64,000 nt of DNA from JBEIHX01 sp040381075. Its GTDB lineage: Bacteria; Pseudomonadota; Alphaproteobacteria; Caulobacterales; Aquidulcibacteraceae. The stretch is from contig JBEIHX010000006.1 of the NCBI GenBank assembly GCA_040381075.1, positions 1 through 64,000 of the forward strand. Reading direction: 5' to 3'. The stretch's first letter is position 1, and each line of letters opens with the position of its first letter. Shown here piece after piece: positions 44,167 to 53,662 of the stretch. The notes beneath the pieces were generated by a model, which worked only from the letters and a program-made list of their open reading frames with translations, did not search any database and was not told where the DNA came from. Made by a program: the position numbers and the translations under genes.

Positions 44167-45084
44167 ATGAATTCGGCGACGGCCGGCCACCCGCAGCGGC
44201 TTGACTGGCTCGTGTTGCTCGCGCTTGTCGCGATTTGGGGCTCCTCGTTCGTCCTTCTGAAGGTCGCCACCAAGCACATTGATCCTGCGTGGATGGCTTC
44301 GCTGCGAACGGCGTTTGCAGCGGTCTTCATCCGCGTGGCCATCGCGGTTCGCAGCGAGCGTCCGCTGGCTGTCTCTGTCGACTGGCGTCGTCCCTGGATC
44401 TGGTACGCCCTGATCGGCGTGGTCGGGACGGCCGCACCGTTCTTTCTGTTCGCCTGGGCGTCCCAGCGCCTGGACAGCGGCATGGTGGCCATTCTCAATG
44501 GCGCGTCGCCGCTGTTCACGACCCTTTTGGCAGCGCTGTGGTGCCGCGACCCGCTCACGCACCGTCGCGCAGGCGGGGTCGCGATTGGGTTTCTCGGTCT
44601 CGTTGCGCTCGCTGGCCCCGCCTCGCTCGGGGCTTTTGGCCAAGCCGGACTGTGGGCCGTCGCAGCTGCGTGTCTCGGGGCCTTCGGATATGCGCTTGCC
44701 AATATCTGGACCAAACTCGCGCCCGCAGCCGATCCATTCGCCGGGGCGTATGTCTACTGCCTGACCGGATCGGCTGCAGCGAGCCTGTTTGCCCTGGTCC
44801 ATGCGCCCTTCCCGATGAGCGCTCCGCCTGTCGCCTGGGGCGCGTTGGTCACACTGGCGCTTGGCCCAACGGCGATGGCGGGCGTCCTCTATGTCTGGCT
44901 GGTGCAGCGGGCGGGTCCGGTGTTCACCTCGATGGGAACCTATCTCACCCCGGTCTGGGCGATGTTTCTCGGCTTCACGTTTCTTGGCGAGACCCCGGGG
45001 CTTTTCGAAACCGCCGCGCTGGCGCTGATCCTCGCCGGGGTCTGGCTCGCCAACTCCCGCAGGACGCCCCCCGGGGCGGGTTGA
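44167..45084 (+). CDS. EamA/DMT-superfamily transporter
   Basis: A 305-aa inner-membrane protein with ten predicted helices in two EamA repeats. LVLLALVAIWGSSFVLLKVA opens repeat 1 and GLWAVAAACLGAFGYALANI repeat 2; the end has TYLTPVWAMFLGFTFLGE. Members export amino acids or other metabolites; the substrate cannot be told. Next to it on the same strand is an alpha/beta-hydrolase. Confidence 0.92.
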   Translation: MNSATAGHPQRLDWLVLLALVAIWGSSFVLLKVATKHIDPAWMASLRTAFAAVFIRVAIAVRSERPLAVSVDWRRPWIWYALIGVVGTAAPFFLFAWASQRLDSGMVAILNGASPLFTTLLAALWCRDPLTHRRAGGVAIGFLGLVALAGPASLGAFGQAGLWAVAAACLGAFGYALANIWTKLAPAADPFAGAYVYCLTGSAAASLFALVHAPFPMSAPPVAWGALVTLALGPTAMAGVLYVWLVQRAGPVFTSMGTYLTPVWAMFLGFTFLGETPGLFETAALALILAGVWLANSRRTPPGAG

Positions 45085-45133
45085 CGCTACGGCACGGATG
45101 ACGGGCCCGCGCTGCTCGTGGCATGGCGCACAG

Positions 45134-45922
45134 ATGACCGACCTCACAGACGATGAGACAGCCCTCGTCGATGCGTTCTTCCAGCGCTTCGCAGCCCCCA
45201 GGCGGCGCGCGCACCCGCGCATCGCGGCGCGGCTGGTGGATGCCGAACATCAGATGATCTCCACGCCTGGCGGCGCGGTCTGCACATGGCGCCTGCCCGG
45301 GCCGGCCCCCGTCCTGCTGGTTCATGGTTGGGAAGACGACAACTCGCTTTGGCAGAACCTGATCGAAGCGATCGACTTCGTTGGACGCGGCGTCGTCGCG
45401 TTCGATCTGCCCGGTCACGGCTACTCTGAAGGCGCGAGCCTCACCATGGATCTCGGCGCAGCCGCGGTGCGCGCCGTTGCACAGGCCATGGGCCCGTTCG
45501 AAGCAGTGGTCACCCACTCCTTTGGCGGACCGGCGTGTGCGCTGGCGCTTGCGGAGGGGCTGGCCATGGCGCGCGCCGTCCTGATCGCGCCTCCCATGGC
45601 GCTGGAGTTGTCGATCGCCCGGAATGTCGCGCGGGTCGGCGCTGGTCCGAACGTTGCGGCGGCGATCGCCGCACGTATCGCGGCGCAGTCGCCAGGCGGA
45701 CTGGCGCACTATGACATGCGCCGCAGCGCTCCTGCGATGACGGCCCGCGCTCTGTTTGTGCATTCGCTCGACGACCCTGAAACCGACGCCCAGAACAGCC
45801 GCACGCTCGCTGATCTCTGGCCTGATGCACAGCTGTTGCTGACCGATGGCATGGGCCATCGCGCGATTGCGATGGACGCCAGCATTATCGCCCGCATCGT
45901 TGAGTTTCTTGAGGCCGCATGA
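45134..45922 (+). CDS. Alpha/beta-hydrolase
   Basis: A 262-aa hydrolase with an oxyanion-hole LLVHGWEDD (about residue 60), a nucleophile elbow THSFGGPA (Ser, about residue 129), an acid in HSLDDPET and a catalytic His in DGMGHRAI. ATG 45098 in the same frame would add 12 residues; neither start has a strong ribosome site. Substrate unknown. Confidence 0.88.
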   Translation: MTDLTDDETALVDAFFQRFAAPRRRAHPRIAARLVDAEHQMISTPGGAVCTWRLPGPAPVLLVHGWEDDNSLWQNLIEAIDFVGRGVVAFDLPGHGYSEGASLTMDLGAAAVRAVAQAMGPFEAVVTHSFGGPACALALAEGLAMARAVLIAPPMALELSIARNVARVGAGPNVAAAIAARIAAQSPGGLAHYDMRRSAPAMTARALFVHSLDDPETDAQNSRTLADLWPDAQLLLTDGMGHRAIAMDASIIARIVEFLEAA

Positions 45923-45941
45923 GCGTCACCAAGAAAGTGGT

Positions 45942-47225
45942 TCAGACTGCGTCACGAAGCGCAGCCTCGAGGCAGTCGAGGCCCTCCTCGAGCAAATGGT
46001 CACTGATTGTCAGCGGCATCAGGAGACGGATGGTGTTGGCGTAAACGCCGCAGGAAAGGAGTATGAGGCCATGGTCCAGCGCCTTGGCGGTCAACCGCTT
46101 TGTCGCTTCAGGATCTGGCTCGACCCCGCCGCGGTCTTTCACGACTTCAAAGCCGATCATCGCGCCCGGTCCGCGGATCGCTGCGATCGGCGCGAGGTCG
46201 TTGCGCCGTGACATGGCCTCAAGACGCGTTTTCATGCGTGCGCCTATCAAATCCGCGCGCTCGCACAGCCCCTCCTCCTCAATCACGTCGAGAACGGCAA
46301 GCGCGGCCGCGCAGGCGACTGGGCTTCCGGCGTAGGTTCCTCCCAGCCCGCCAGGATCCGCCGCGTCCATGATCGCCGCCTTGCCGATCACGCCCGCGAG
46401 TGGGAATCCCCCCGCGAGCGACTTGGCGACTGCAACCAGATCAGGCTCCACGCCGGAATGCTCGATGGCGAACATCTTCCCTGTGCGTGCGAAACCTGAC
46501 TGCACCTCATCATCGATCAGAAGCATCCCATGCGTGTCACACAGACGGCGCAGCGCCTGCAACAGCTCTGCCGGCGCCTCGTAGAAGCCGCCCTCGCCCT
46601 GTACGGGCTCCAGCATGATGGCGGCCGTGCGCTCGGGCTCGACATCGGCTTTGAACAGGAATTCGAGCGCCCTGAGGCTGTCGGCCACGCTCACGCCATG
46701 GTGGGCGATCGGAAATGGGACATGGAAAACCTCGCCGGGCATCGGACCAAACTGGCGCTTGTAGGGGGCCACCTTGCCGGTGAGGGCCATGCCCATCATG
46801 GTGCGGCCGTGAAACCCGCCGGTGAAGGAGATCACCGCAGACCGCCCGGTCGCCGCACGGGCGATCTTCACGGCGTTTTCTGCGGCCTCCGCGCCGGTGG
46901 TGAAGAAAATGGTCTTCGCCGGCCCCGCAAACGGCGCGAGCGCATTCAGACGTTCCGCAAGGCGGATATAGGGCTCGTAGGCGAGCACCTGAAAGGCGGT
47001 GTGGGTATAGAGATCGAGCTGCGCCTTTGCCGCGGCGATCACCTTGGGGTGACGATGGCCGGTGTTCAGGACGGCGATGCCGCCAGCGAAATCGATATAC
47101 CGGCGGCCCTCTTCATCCCAGATTTCGCTGTTTTCGGCGCGCGCCGCAAACACCGGCGCGGCGGTGGCGACCCCGCGCGGCACGGCTGCGATGCGGCGGG
47201 CGAGAAGGTCGGCGTTTGCTGGCAT
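45942..47225 (-). CDS. gabT: 4-aminobutyrate aminotransferase
   Basis: A 427-aa class III PLP aminotransferase that moves the amino group of GABA to 2-oxoglutarate, giving succinate semialdehyde. Signatures: FAGGIAVLNTGHRHPKV, TTGAEAAENAVKIARAATGR, SFTGGFHGRTMMGMALTG, LIDDEVQSGFARTG, and the PLP lysine in AVAKSLAGGFPLAG (about residue 262). It diverges from cupin-puuD-spuC-puuA, whose pathway yields GABA, so the two units form one catabolic locus. No gabD is present. Confidence 0.94.
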   Translation of the reverse strand: MPANADLLARRIAAVPRGVATAAPVFAARAENSEIWDEEGRRYIDFAGGIAVLNTGHRHPKVIAAAKAQLDLYTHTAFQVLAYEPYIRLAERLNALAPFAGPAKTIFFTTGAEAAENAVKIARAATGRSAVISFTGGFHGRTMMGMALTGKVAPYKRQFGPMPGEVFHVPFPIAHHGVSVADSLRALEFLFKADVEPERTAAIMLEPVQGEGGFYEAPAELLQALRRLCDTHGMLLIDDEVQSGFARTGKMFAIEHSGVEPDLVAVAKSLAGGFPLAGVIGKAAIMDAADPGGLGGTYAGSPVACAAALAVLDVIEEEGLCERADLIGARMKTRLEAMSRRNDLAPIAAIRGPGAMIGFEVVKDRGGVEPDPEATKRLTAKALDHGLILLSCGVYANTIRLLMPLTISDHLLEEGLDCLEAALRDAV

Positions 47226-47321
47226 GATCGGCCCCTGAAAAGACGACGCTATGTTACCCGGGCAAGTCGGGCGCGGTCCATGGGGCGGCGCTTTACGTCT
47301 GCCGGCCGGCCCCGCTAGCTT

Positions 47322-47336
47322 GGCCTCCAGGAGGCC
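47322..47336 (+). promoter_or_regulatory. Palindrome containing the ribosome site of the putrescine operon
   Basis: GGCCTCCAGGAGGCC is an odd-length palindrome covering the AGGAGG ribosome site of the cupin gene (ATG 47341). It could sequester the site in RNA or bind a repressor. No direct evidence for either. Confidence 0.4.
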
Positions 47337-47340
47337 TCAC

Positions 47341-47709
47341 ATGTCACGCATCATCCCCATCGCGCCGCCGCAGGGTGAACCAGAAACGGACGCTCCCGCG
47401 TCGGACCGGGTTGTTGAAGGCGCCCCGGCGTTTTGCAGTGTCAACGGCTACGAAAGGGGAGGCGTCTATGCAGGCGTCTGGTCATCCTCGCCGGGCGCCT
47501 GGCGCGTCGCGTATGACGAGTGGGAGTTCTGCTGTGTCAGCGAAGGCGTGTGCGAGCTGACGGCGGACGGCGGCCAGACGCGGCGTTTCACCGCCGGCGA
47601 CGCCTTCGTCATCGAGCCGGGTTTTCGCGGGATCTTTCGGGTGGTTGAGGCGATGTCGAAAAAGTATGTGATCTTGTCTGTGCAAGCCGCCGCCAAGGCG
47701 CTGGGATGA
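47341..47709 (+). CDS. Cupin-domain protein
   Basis: A 122-aa single cupin of the DUF861/cupin_3 type: AGVWSSSPGAWRVAYDEWEFCCVSEG, then FTAGDAFVIEPGFRGIFRV. It has no DNA-binding domain, unlike E. coli PuuR, which joins a helix-turn-helix to a cupin. Its stop overlaps the puuD start (ATGA). It may sense or modify a pathway intermediate; unknown. Confidence 0.88.
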   Translation: MSRIIPIAPPQGEPETDAPASDRVVEGAPAFCSVNGYERGGVYAGVWSSSPGAWRVAYDEWEFCCVSEGVCELTADGGQTRRFTAGDAFVIEPGFRGIFRVVEAMSKKYVILSVQAAAKALG

Positions 47710-48461
47710 CCCGGCGTCCGCTCCTCGGCGTCACCGCGTGCAACCGGATGCTCGGCGCGGAGACCGCCTCCTCCGTGATGCGTCGCTATGTTGATGCGGC
47801 GGCGCGCTTTGCTGATGCGGTGATCTTGCTCGTGCCCTCCATCCCGGAGCACCAGACGGCCGCAGAGGCCGCCGCAGCGCTCGATGGACTGCTGCTCACC
47901 GGAACGCCATCCAACATCGCTCCGGACCGCTACGGCGCTGCCGACCCTGGCGACGGCCCGTTTGATGTGGAGCGCGACGCCATGGCGCTCGGTCTCATCG
48001 AGGCGGTCGCCAGTCGCGGCAAGCCGGTGTTCGGCATCTGCCGGGGCTTTCAGGAAATCAACGTGGCGATGGGGGGAACCTTGCGACGTGATGTCGGCCG
48101 CGGCGAGCCCGGCCTGGCCCACCACGCTCCAGAGGGCGTCGACCTCGCCGCCATGTTCGCACACCGCCATCTTGTTACACTGACGCCTGGCGGCGTTCTT
48201 GCGTCTGAAACAGGCGCGCTGGCGCTTGAAGTCAATTCGGTCCACTATCAAGGCGTAAAGGACCTGGGCGCTGGGCTTTGCATCGAGGCGACCGCGCCGG
48301 ATGGGCTCATTGAGGCCTTCTCCGCAGTCGTGCAGGGGGCGGATGTTCTGGCGGTGCAGTGGCATCCGGAATGGAAGCCGGAGGCTGACGCTGCGTCTCA
48401 GGCCTTCTTCAGGTTGCTCGGGCGCGCGCTGCGCGGCGACAGCCCTATCGCAAGACCATAA
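47706..48461 (+). CDS. puuD: Gamma-glutamyl-GABA hydrolase (class I glutamine amidotransferase-like)
   Basis: A 251-aa hydrolase releasing glutamate and GABA from gamma-glutamyl-GABA. The nucleophile Cys is in PVFGICRGFQEINVAMGG (about residue 107), the catalytic His in AVQWHPEW (about residue 220), and GLLLTGTPSNIAP is the PuuD N-terminal signature. Gene order (hydrolase, aminotransferase, glutamine-synthetase-like) matches the gamma-glutamyl-putrescine route. Confidence 0.92.
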   Translation: MTRRPLLGVTACNRMLGAETASSVMRRYVDAAARFADAVILLVPSIPEHQTAAEAAAALDGLLLTGTPSNIAPDRYGAADPGDGPFDVERDAMALGLIEAVASRGKPVFGICRGFQEINVAMGGTLRRDVGRGEPGLAHHAPEGVDLAAMFAHRHLVTLTPGGVLASETGALALEVNSVHYQGVKDLGAGLCIEATAPDGLIEAFSAVVQGADVLAVQWHPEWKPEADAASQAFFRLLGRALRGDSPIARP

Positions 48462-48470
48462 GGACAATCG

Positions 48471-49847
48471 ATGAGCCGCCTGAAAAACTATGACATCCCT
48501 GAATTGCGTCGCCTCGACCTCGCCCACCATCTTCCTGCTCAGGCCGACTACCAGCTGATTGAAGACCTTGGCGGGTCGCGCATCATTGTGCGGGCAGATG
48601 GCTGCAGCTTCTGGGACGGCGATGGAAAGGAATATCTGGATGGCATGGCCGGTCTGTGGTGCGTCAATGTCGGGTATGGTCGGCGCGACATCGCTGAAGC
48701 GGCTTACAATCAAATGCTGCAGTTGCCGTTTTACAACACGTTTTTCCGGACGGCGACGCCCCCGCCGATCCAGCTCGCGGCGAAGATTTCGGAAAAACTG
48801 AACGCCCGCCAACCGCACGTTTTCTTCAATTCGTCCGGTTCTGAAGCGATGGACACCGTCATTCGTCTGGTTCGTCATTTCTGGAGCGTCAAAAAGAAGC
48901 CCTGGCGCAAGATAATCCTCTCCCGGAAAAACGCCTATCATGGATCGACCATCGGGTCGGCGAGCGTCGGCGGAATGGCAGCCATGCACGCCCAGGGCGG
49001 CCTGCCGATTCCCGACATTCATCATGTCCGTCAGCCGTACTGGTATGGCGAGGGCGGCGCGATGGACCCGCTTGAGTTCGGGCGAATGTGCGCTGAAGCT
49101 CTGGAAGAGAAGATCCTTGAACTCGGCCCTGACAACATTGCCGCCTTTGTTGGCGAGCCTGTTCAAGGCGCCGGCGGGGTCATCATCCCGCCTGCCTCAT
49201 ACTGGCCAGCAGTGGAGGCGATCTGCCGTCGCTATGGGATTTTGCTGGCGGCCGATGAAGTGATCTGCGGTTTCGGCAGGATTGGCGCCTGGTTCGGCCA
49301 CCAGCGCCTTGGCTTCAATCCCGACATCGTCACCATGGCGAAAGGTTTGTCGTCCGGCTATCTGCCGATTTCGGCCACCGCCGTGAGCGAGGAGATCTTC
49401 CGCACCCTCAAGGCCGGCGGGGAGTTCGTCCATGGCTTCACGTACTCAGGTCATCCCACCTGCGCGGCGGCGGCGCTTGCGAACATCGCGATCCTTGAGC
49501 AGGAAGACCTGATCGGGCGGACGCGGGACGTCACCGGCCCATATCTTCAGGAGGCCCTGCGGGGGTTGAACGATCACCCTCTGGTCGGCGAGACGCGCAG
49601 TCTCGGTCTGATTGGCGCGGTGGAGATCGTTCGCGACAAGACGACGCGCGCGCGCTTCTCAGGCCGGGAAGGCGTCGCCGGGCCCCTGGTCCGCGACCTG
49701 TGCATCGAGCGCGGCGTGATGGTGCGCGCCATCCGCGACACCATCGTCATGTCGCCGCCCTTGATTATCACAAAGCCCGAGTTGGATCGCCTGATAAGCG
49801 TTATCCGCGCTGCACTCGACGCAGCGACGCCGCTCCTGCAGGACTGA
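48471..49847 (+). CDS. spuC: Putrescine:pyruvate-type aminotransferase (class III)
   Basis: A 458-aa PLP enzyme of the SpuC/omega-transaminase group. DGMAGLWCVNVGYGRRDIAEAA, FFNSSGSEAMDTVIRLVRHFW, SRKNAYHGSTIGSASVGGM and the PLP lysine in VTMAKGLSSGYLPISA (about residue 288) are typical. It could transaminate putrescine or gamma-glutamyl-putrescine, standing in for the missing PuuB oxidase. It lies 9 bp after puuD and 3 bp before the ligase gene. Confidence 0.9.
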   Translation: MSRLKNYDIPELRRLDLAHHLPAQADYQLIEDLGGSRIIVRADGCSFWDGDGKEYLDGMAGLWCVNVGYGRRDIAEAAYNQMLQLPFYNTFFRTATPPPIQLAAKISEKLNARQPHVFFNSSGSEAMDTVIRLVRHFWSVKKKPWRKIILSRKNAYHGSTIGSASVGGMAAMHAQGGLPIPDIHHVRQPYWYGEGGAMDPLEFGRMCAEALEEKILELGPDNIAAFVGEPVQGAGGVIIPPASYWPAVEAICRRYGILLAADEVICGFGRIGAWFGHQRLGFNPDIVTMAKGLSSGYLPISATAVSEEIFRTLKAGGEFVHGFTYSGHPTCAAAALANIAILEQEDLIGRTRDVTGPYLQEALRGLNDHPLVGETRSLGLIGAVEIVRDKTTRARFSGREGVAGPLVRDLCIERGVMVRAIRDTIVMSPPLIITKPELDRLISVIRAALDAATPLLQD

Positions 49848-49850
49848 CCG

Positions 49851-51209
49851 ATGGACCCGCTCCAAAACAGCCAGGACGCCCTTCGGGCCTTCCTTGTGCG
49901 CCAACCCGCCACACGTCATGTCGATGCATTCGTTTTCGATTTCAACGGCAACACGTTCGGCAAGCGTTACCCCATCGGTGACGCTGCGAGCCTGTTCGCC
50001 AGGGGAATGCGCTTTTCGCCTGCCGGCATTGTCTACGATGCGCGCGGCAAGAGCCTTGGGGTCGGCGGAATTTCCTCGATTGACGGCGACCCGGATGCGA
50101 CTGGCTACGCGATCGCCGAACTTCTCGGCCCCGTGCCGTGGTCGCCAACACCTGCCGCTCAGGTTCTGGTGGATCCGATCTCAGCCGACGGCCGCTCGCT
50201 TGACTATGACCCGCGCGCGGCGCTGAAACGGATCGTTGCGAAGTTCGCCGACCTCGGTCTGACGCCCGTCGTTGCATTCGAATACGAGTTCTACATCATC
50301 GAGCCGCGTACTGAGGATGGTGTGATGGAGCCTGCCCGATGTCCCCGAACAGGCGGGCGCAGACTGTCGGGTGGCTGTCTTTGGACGGATAAACTTGATG
50401 ACTTTGGTGAGGTTTTGCGGCGTGTTGAGGACGCCTGTGCGGCCCAGTCGATCCCATGTGGCGCCACAAGTTCTGAGTACTCGAGCACGCAGTTTGAAAT
50501 CAATCTTCACCATACGCCAGACGCCGTGCGCGCCGCCGATCTGGCCCTGCTGCAGCGACGCGCTGTGCGCGGCGCCGCCCGCAGTCTCGGTCTTGACGCG
50601 ACATTTATGGCCAAGCCGTTTCCTGAGGAGGCGGGCTCTGGGCTTCACGTGCATGTCAGCCTTGCCGATCAAAGCGGCGAAAATCTCTTTGACGACCGCA
50701 GGCCGGAGGGTGAGCACAGGCTGCGTGCGTCGATCGGCGGGATGAGGGCGAGCTTTCCTGAACTGGCTCTTGCCTTCGCCCCCAGCCTGAACTCGTTCCG
50801 GAGGTATGTCCCGGGCGTGTTTGCGCCGGTTGACGGCGCCTGGGGGATCGACAACCGCACCGTCGCCTTCCGCACCCCGCGCGAGGGCGGTGCGGCGCGC
50901 CGGGTAGAGCACCGCATAGCTGGGGCGGACGCCAATCCCTACATGGTCTTGACGGCTGTCCTGGGGGGGATGCTCAAGGGCCTGAAGGAGGATCTTGATC
51001 CTGGGTCTCCAGCCATTGATGGGCGCGAGCGGGCGCGCGACCCGCGGTTCCCGCGCCGCCTCTGGGACGCCATCGACGGGTTTCGCCAGTCCGATCTCGC
51101 CGGCGATCTCTTCGGCCCACTGCGTGACATCTATGCCGACCATCGTGAGGCTGAAGCAGAACGGCTGGTGGCTGACGCGATTGAACCTGAGTGGCGCTGG
51201 GGCGTCTGA
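49851..51209 (+). CDS. puuA: Glutamine synthetase-like gamma-glutamyl-putrescine synthetase
   Basis: A 452-aa GS-fold ligase. VDAFVFDFNGNTFGKRYPIGD opens it, FEYEFYIIEPR supplies the metal-binding Glu (EYEF), ATFMAKPFPEEAGSGLHVHVSL is the central GS block, and GADANPYMVLTAVLGGML is near the end. It joins glutamate to putrescine using ATP, the first step of the pathway. True GlnA would be larger in oligomer contacts and stand near glnB, so the catabolic role is better supported. Confidence 0.91.
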   Translation: MDPLQNSQDALRAFLVRQPATRHVDAFVFDFNGNTFGKRYPIGDAASLFARGMRFSPAGIVYDARGKSLGVGGISSIDGDPDATGYAIAELLGPVPWSPTPAAQVLVDPISADGRSLDYDPRAALKRIVAKFADLGLTPVVAFEYEFYIIEPRTEDGVMEPARCPRTGGRRLSGGCLWTDKLDDFGEVLRRVEDACAAQSIPCGATSSEYSSTQFEINLHHTPDAVRAADLALLQRRAVRGAARSLGLDATFMAKPFPEEAGSGLHVHVSLADQSGENLFDDRRPEGEHRLRASIGGMRASFPELALAFAPSLNSFRRYVPGVFAPVDGAWGIDNRTVAFRTPREGGAARRVEHRIAGADANPYMVLTAVLGGMLKGLKEDLDPGSPAIDGRERARDPRFPRRLWDAIDGFRQSDLAGDLFGPLRDIYADHREAEAERLVADAIEPEWRWGV

Positions 51210-51337
51210 CCGCTCCTGGCGTCCTGTACGTCAGGGGTGGTTGCAGGGCGCGTGATCTCAGCTTTCCACCGCTGCCGCCCCGCTGCCGACAGCCATACGC
51301 GCAACGCCATGTCTCGCTGTCGCCGTCGTGCGTCGGT

Positions 51338-53041
51338 TTACCGGCGCCAGTGCGCCAGGACGCGCGCCCAGTCGCCCTGGTGCGCTGGGAGGTCAGCCAC
51401 GCTATCAGGCGCCAGCGCTGCGATGCGATCGGGCTGGCACAACGGGTCCTGCTGCCAGCGCAGAAGATGCGCGCGCGTCCGGTGGACGGCGGCCTTGGTG
51501 TGATAGGCGAATTGGCTCAGATACGCCCTGTCCGCATTCACGCCGGCCTTGAGCAGATCAACGGCGCGCCGATGCAGAACCTGAGGATCGAGGGCGTCAG
51601 CTGACGGACAGAGCGCCGCTTGCGGGCTCGGATCAAACCAGGGAAACGCCAGCGCTTGCAGTCGCACAAATCGCCAGGCGCGCAGTACATGCCCGCCATC
51701 GGGACTTACGCCGACCTGGGGGGGATAGTGTGCGGCGAAATGACGGCGCTCAGCCGCCGTATAGTGCGGTGCGCCAATGATCGCGGCGCCGCCGGCGGTG
51801 GGCGACGCGGCCTGCAGGGCGAGCGCAATCTGGCCGCCGAGGTGCAGGCCTGCCACGGCTGCGGTCTCGAACCCCATGTCCCGGATCGCGGGCTGCAGGG
51901 CCTCAGCGACACCATCCACGCCGTCGTCGCTGCGGGTTGGCCAGTCGGTTTCGTGGCTCCAGCCATGGCCGGGCAGATCAACCGCAAGGACGGGACGGTG
52001 TTGCGCGATCTCGCCGAGGTGGTCAGTCCACAATCTGCTGGAGCCGCCGGCGTCATGCAGCAGGATCAGGGGTCTGCCGGCGCCTGTGAGGCTGCCGCGC
52101 CACGCGAGCGCCTGGACGCGTGTCAGGGGTCCTGCAGGCGCCTCGGGCGGCGCCGCGATTTTGGCGAACCCACGGCTCAGACCATCCCGATCGGCTCCCG
52201 ATCTTGGCGGCGCCGGAGCGGGCTGCGCGGGGTGTGCAGCAAGAAAGGCGGCGATCGCTGCATCAGCATCGCGGCGGTCGGAACAGAACTGGATCTGAAG
52301 TGACGGGTCTTGCTGCTGCAGGCGATCAAGATGGCCAGCGAGCGGGTCGCTGCTGATCGCAAAGACCAGTCGCGGCCCGGAAAAACCTTGCGCAAGCGCC
52401 TCACCATCGGCTCGAAATGCGGCCGCATAAAGGGGCCGATAAGCCTCGCCAGCGTCCAGGAGATCAATCAGGTTGGCGTGAATGCGTTCGGGCGTCCCGC
52501 GCCCTCCGGGCAGGCGGTGCTGCAGACCCTGCGCATACCAGGGGAAGTACATGGTTTGCTGTTCGAGGCGCATCCAGGCCCACCACAAGTGTCCGCCATC
52601 CCACTGCGGCGGATGGGGCGGCAGGTAGTTCGCCAGGAGGTCTGTGCGCTCGTCCCGCGTCCACACGGGCAGCCCCTCCAGCGCGAGCGCACTGAAGCGG
52701 GCTGGAGCCAGTCCGGCCGCCGCCGCAGCAATCACTGCGCCGGTATGAAATCCGTAGGCGGCGGCCCGCGCAAGTCCGAGCGCGTCCATCAGCGCCAGAA
52801 GCGCGCGTGCGTAGTCGAGCGGATCTTCGCTCGGCGAGCCCAGCGCATCCGACAGGCCATTGCCAGGGTTGTCCGGGACGATCACGCAGAATCGCCCGGA
52901 AAGGCCCTCCGCCAGGTTTATCAGTGCGCTGGATGATTGTGGGGATCCATGAAGCAGGAGCAGCGTCGGTCCATCGCCGCCCCTGCGGTAATGCACGCAG
53001 CGCCCATCTATGCAGACCCAATGGCGCTTCAAGCCGCTCAC
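51338..53041 (-). CDS. Tandem double alpha/beta-hydrolase fusion with His at both nucleophile elbows
   Basis: A 567-aa protein made of two alpha/beta-hydrolase domains. The first (about residues 1-275) has LLLLHGSPQSSSALINLA and VIVPDNPGNGLSDA; its elbow reads AAYGFHTGAVIAAAAAG. The second (about residues 295-567) has LILLHDAGGSSRLW and LAVDLPGHGWSHETD; its elbow reads VAGLHLGGQIALAL. In both, the GxSxG serine is replaced by His. GYHTG elbows occur in some hydrolase subfamilies; two in one chain is unusual. No signal peptide. It is convergent with puuA. Substrate unknown. Confidence 0.88.
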   Translation of the reverse strand: MSGLKRHWVCIDGRCVHYRRGGDGPTLLLLHGSPQSSSALINLAEGLSGRFCVIVPDNPGNGLSDALGSPSEDPLDYARALLALMDALGLARAAAYGFHTGAVIAAAAAGLAPARFSALALEGLPVWTRDERTDLLANYLPPHPPQWDGGHLWWAWMRLEQQTMYFPWYAQGLQHRLPGGRGTPERIHANLIDLLDAGEAYRPLYAAAFRADGEALAQGFSGPRLVFAISSDPLAGHLDRLQQQDPSLQIQFCSDRRDADAAIAAFLAAHPAQPAPAPPRSGADRDGLSRGFAKIAAPPEAPAGPLTRVQALAWRGSLTGAGRPLILLHDAGGSSRLWTDHLGEIAQHRPVLAVDLPGHGWSHETDWPTRSDDGVDGVAEALQPAIRDMGFETAAVAGLHLGGQIALALQAASPTAGGAAIIGAPHYTAAERRHFAAHYPPQVGVSPDGGHVLRAWRFVRLQALAFPWFDPSPQAALCPSADALDPQVLHRRAVDLLKAGVNADRAYLSQFAYHTKAAVHRTRAHLLRWQQDPLCQPDRIAALAPDSVADLPAHQGDWARVLAHWRR

Positions 53042-53662
53042 GACCTGCCCCGCTCGATGATGATCCCGGCGAAGACTGACGATCTGTCACTGTGTGCGGG
53101 GGCTGGTGTGCGCAGATTCATTGCGCCGGCTTGCGGGGGCAGGACTTCCCTTTCACGCCTCTCCCCAGCGAGGCGCCTGACAGAGTGCGTGCTCCGCGTC
53201 CGGAGCAGATCGCTGTCGCCGCTGACGGCGCCGCCATCGGTCAGTCTTCTGGGCGCAGGCGCATCCCGACAGTCGATGCGCGGCGCGCCGGTCCTGCGAT
53301 TGTCGATCCAGGGTTCGGCCCGCCGGTCCTGGCGCAAGGGAGGCCTTCCAGGCTGGTCCTTCCAGCTGCTCCGGCACATCCTGTAAGCGCTGCCCGGAAC
53401 GGCGCCGCCCGAGATGCGCGTTTGTGCCGGGGGCCACCGCACCCGCGCCCGGCTGACGCGGGCGATGAACGCCGCAAGGTGTTGTCTGCCCGGCGCCGAC
53501 GCACAGCTCTCAGGCCGGCTCTGCCCCGTGCGCAGGGCGGGCGTATGCAATGGGCTGGTGCAGGAGACGACCGTCATGGGCCCTTGTGGGCTCTGCGGTG
53601 TGGCGCCACGCCCGGTCACGCTGCGTCTGCTCGCGAGACAGCAACATCACGCGCGCCCCGCT
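53042..53662. other. Spacer (about 620 bp) with no recognisable gene
   Basis: Lies between two minus-strand genes. Frames open on both strands give Arg/Pro/Ala-rich translations without domain signatures. It should contain the promoter of the double hydrolase; I cannot locate it. Confidence 0.5.
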
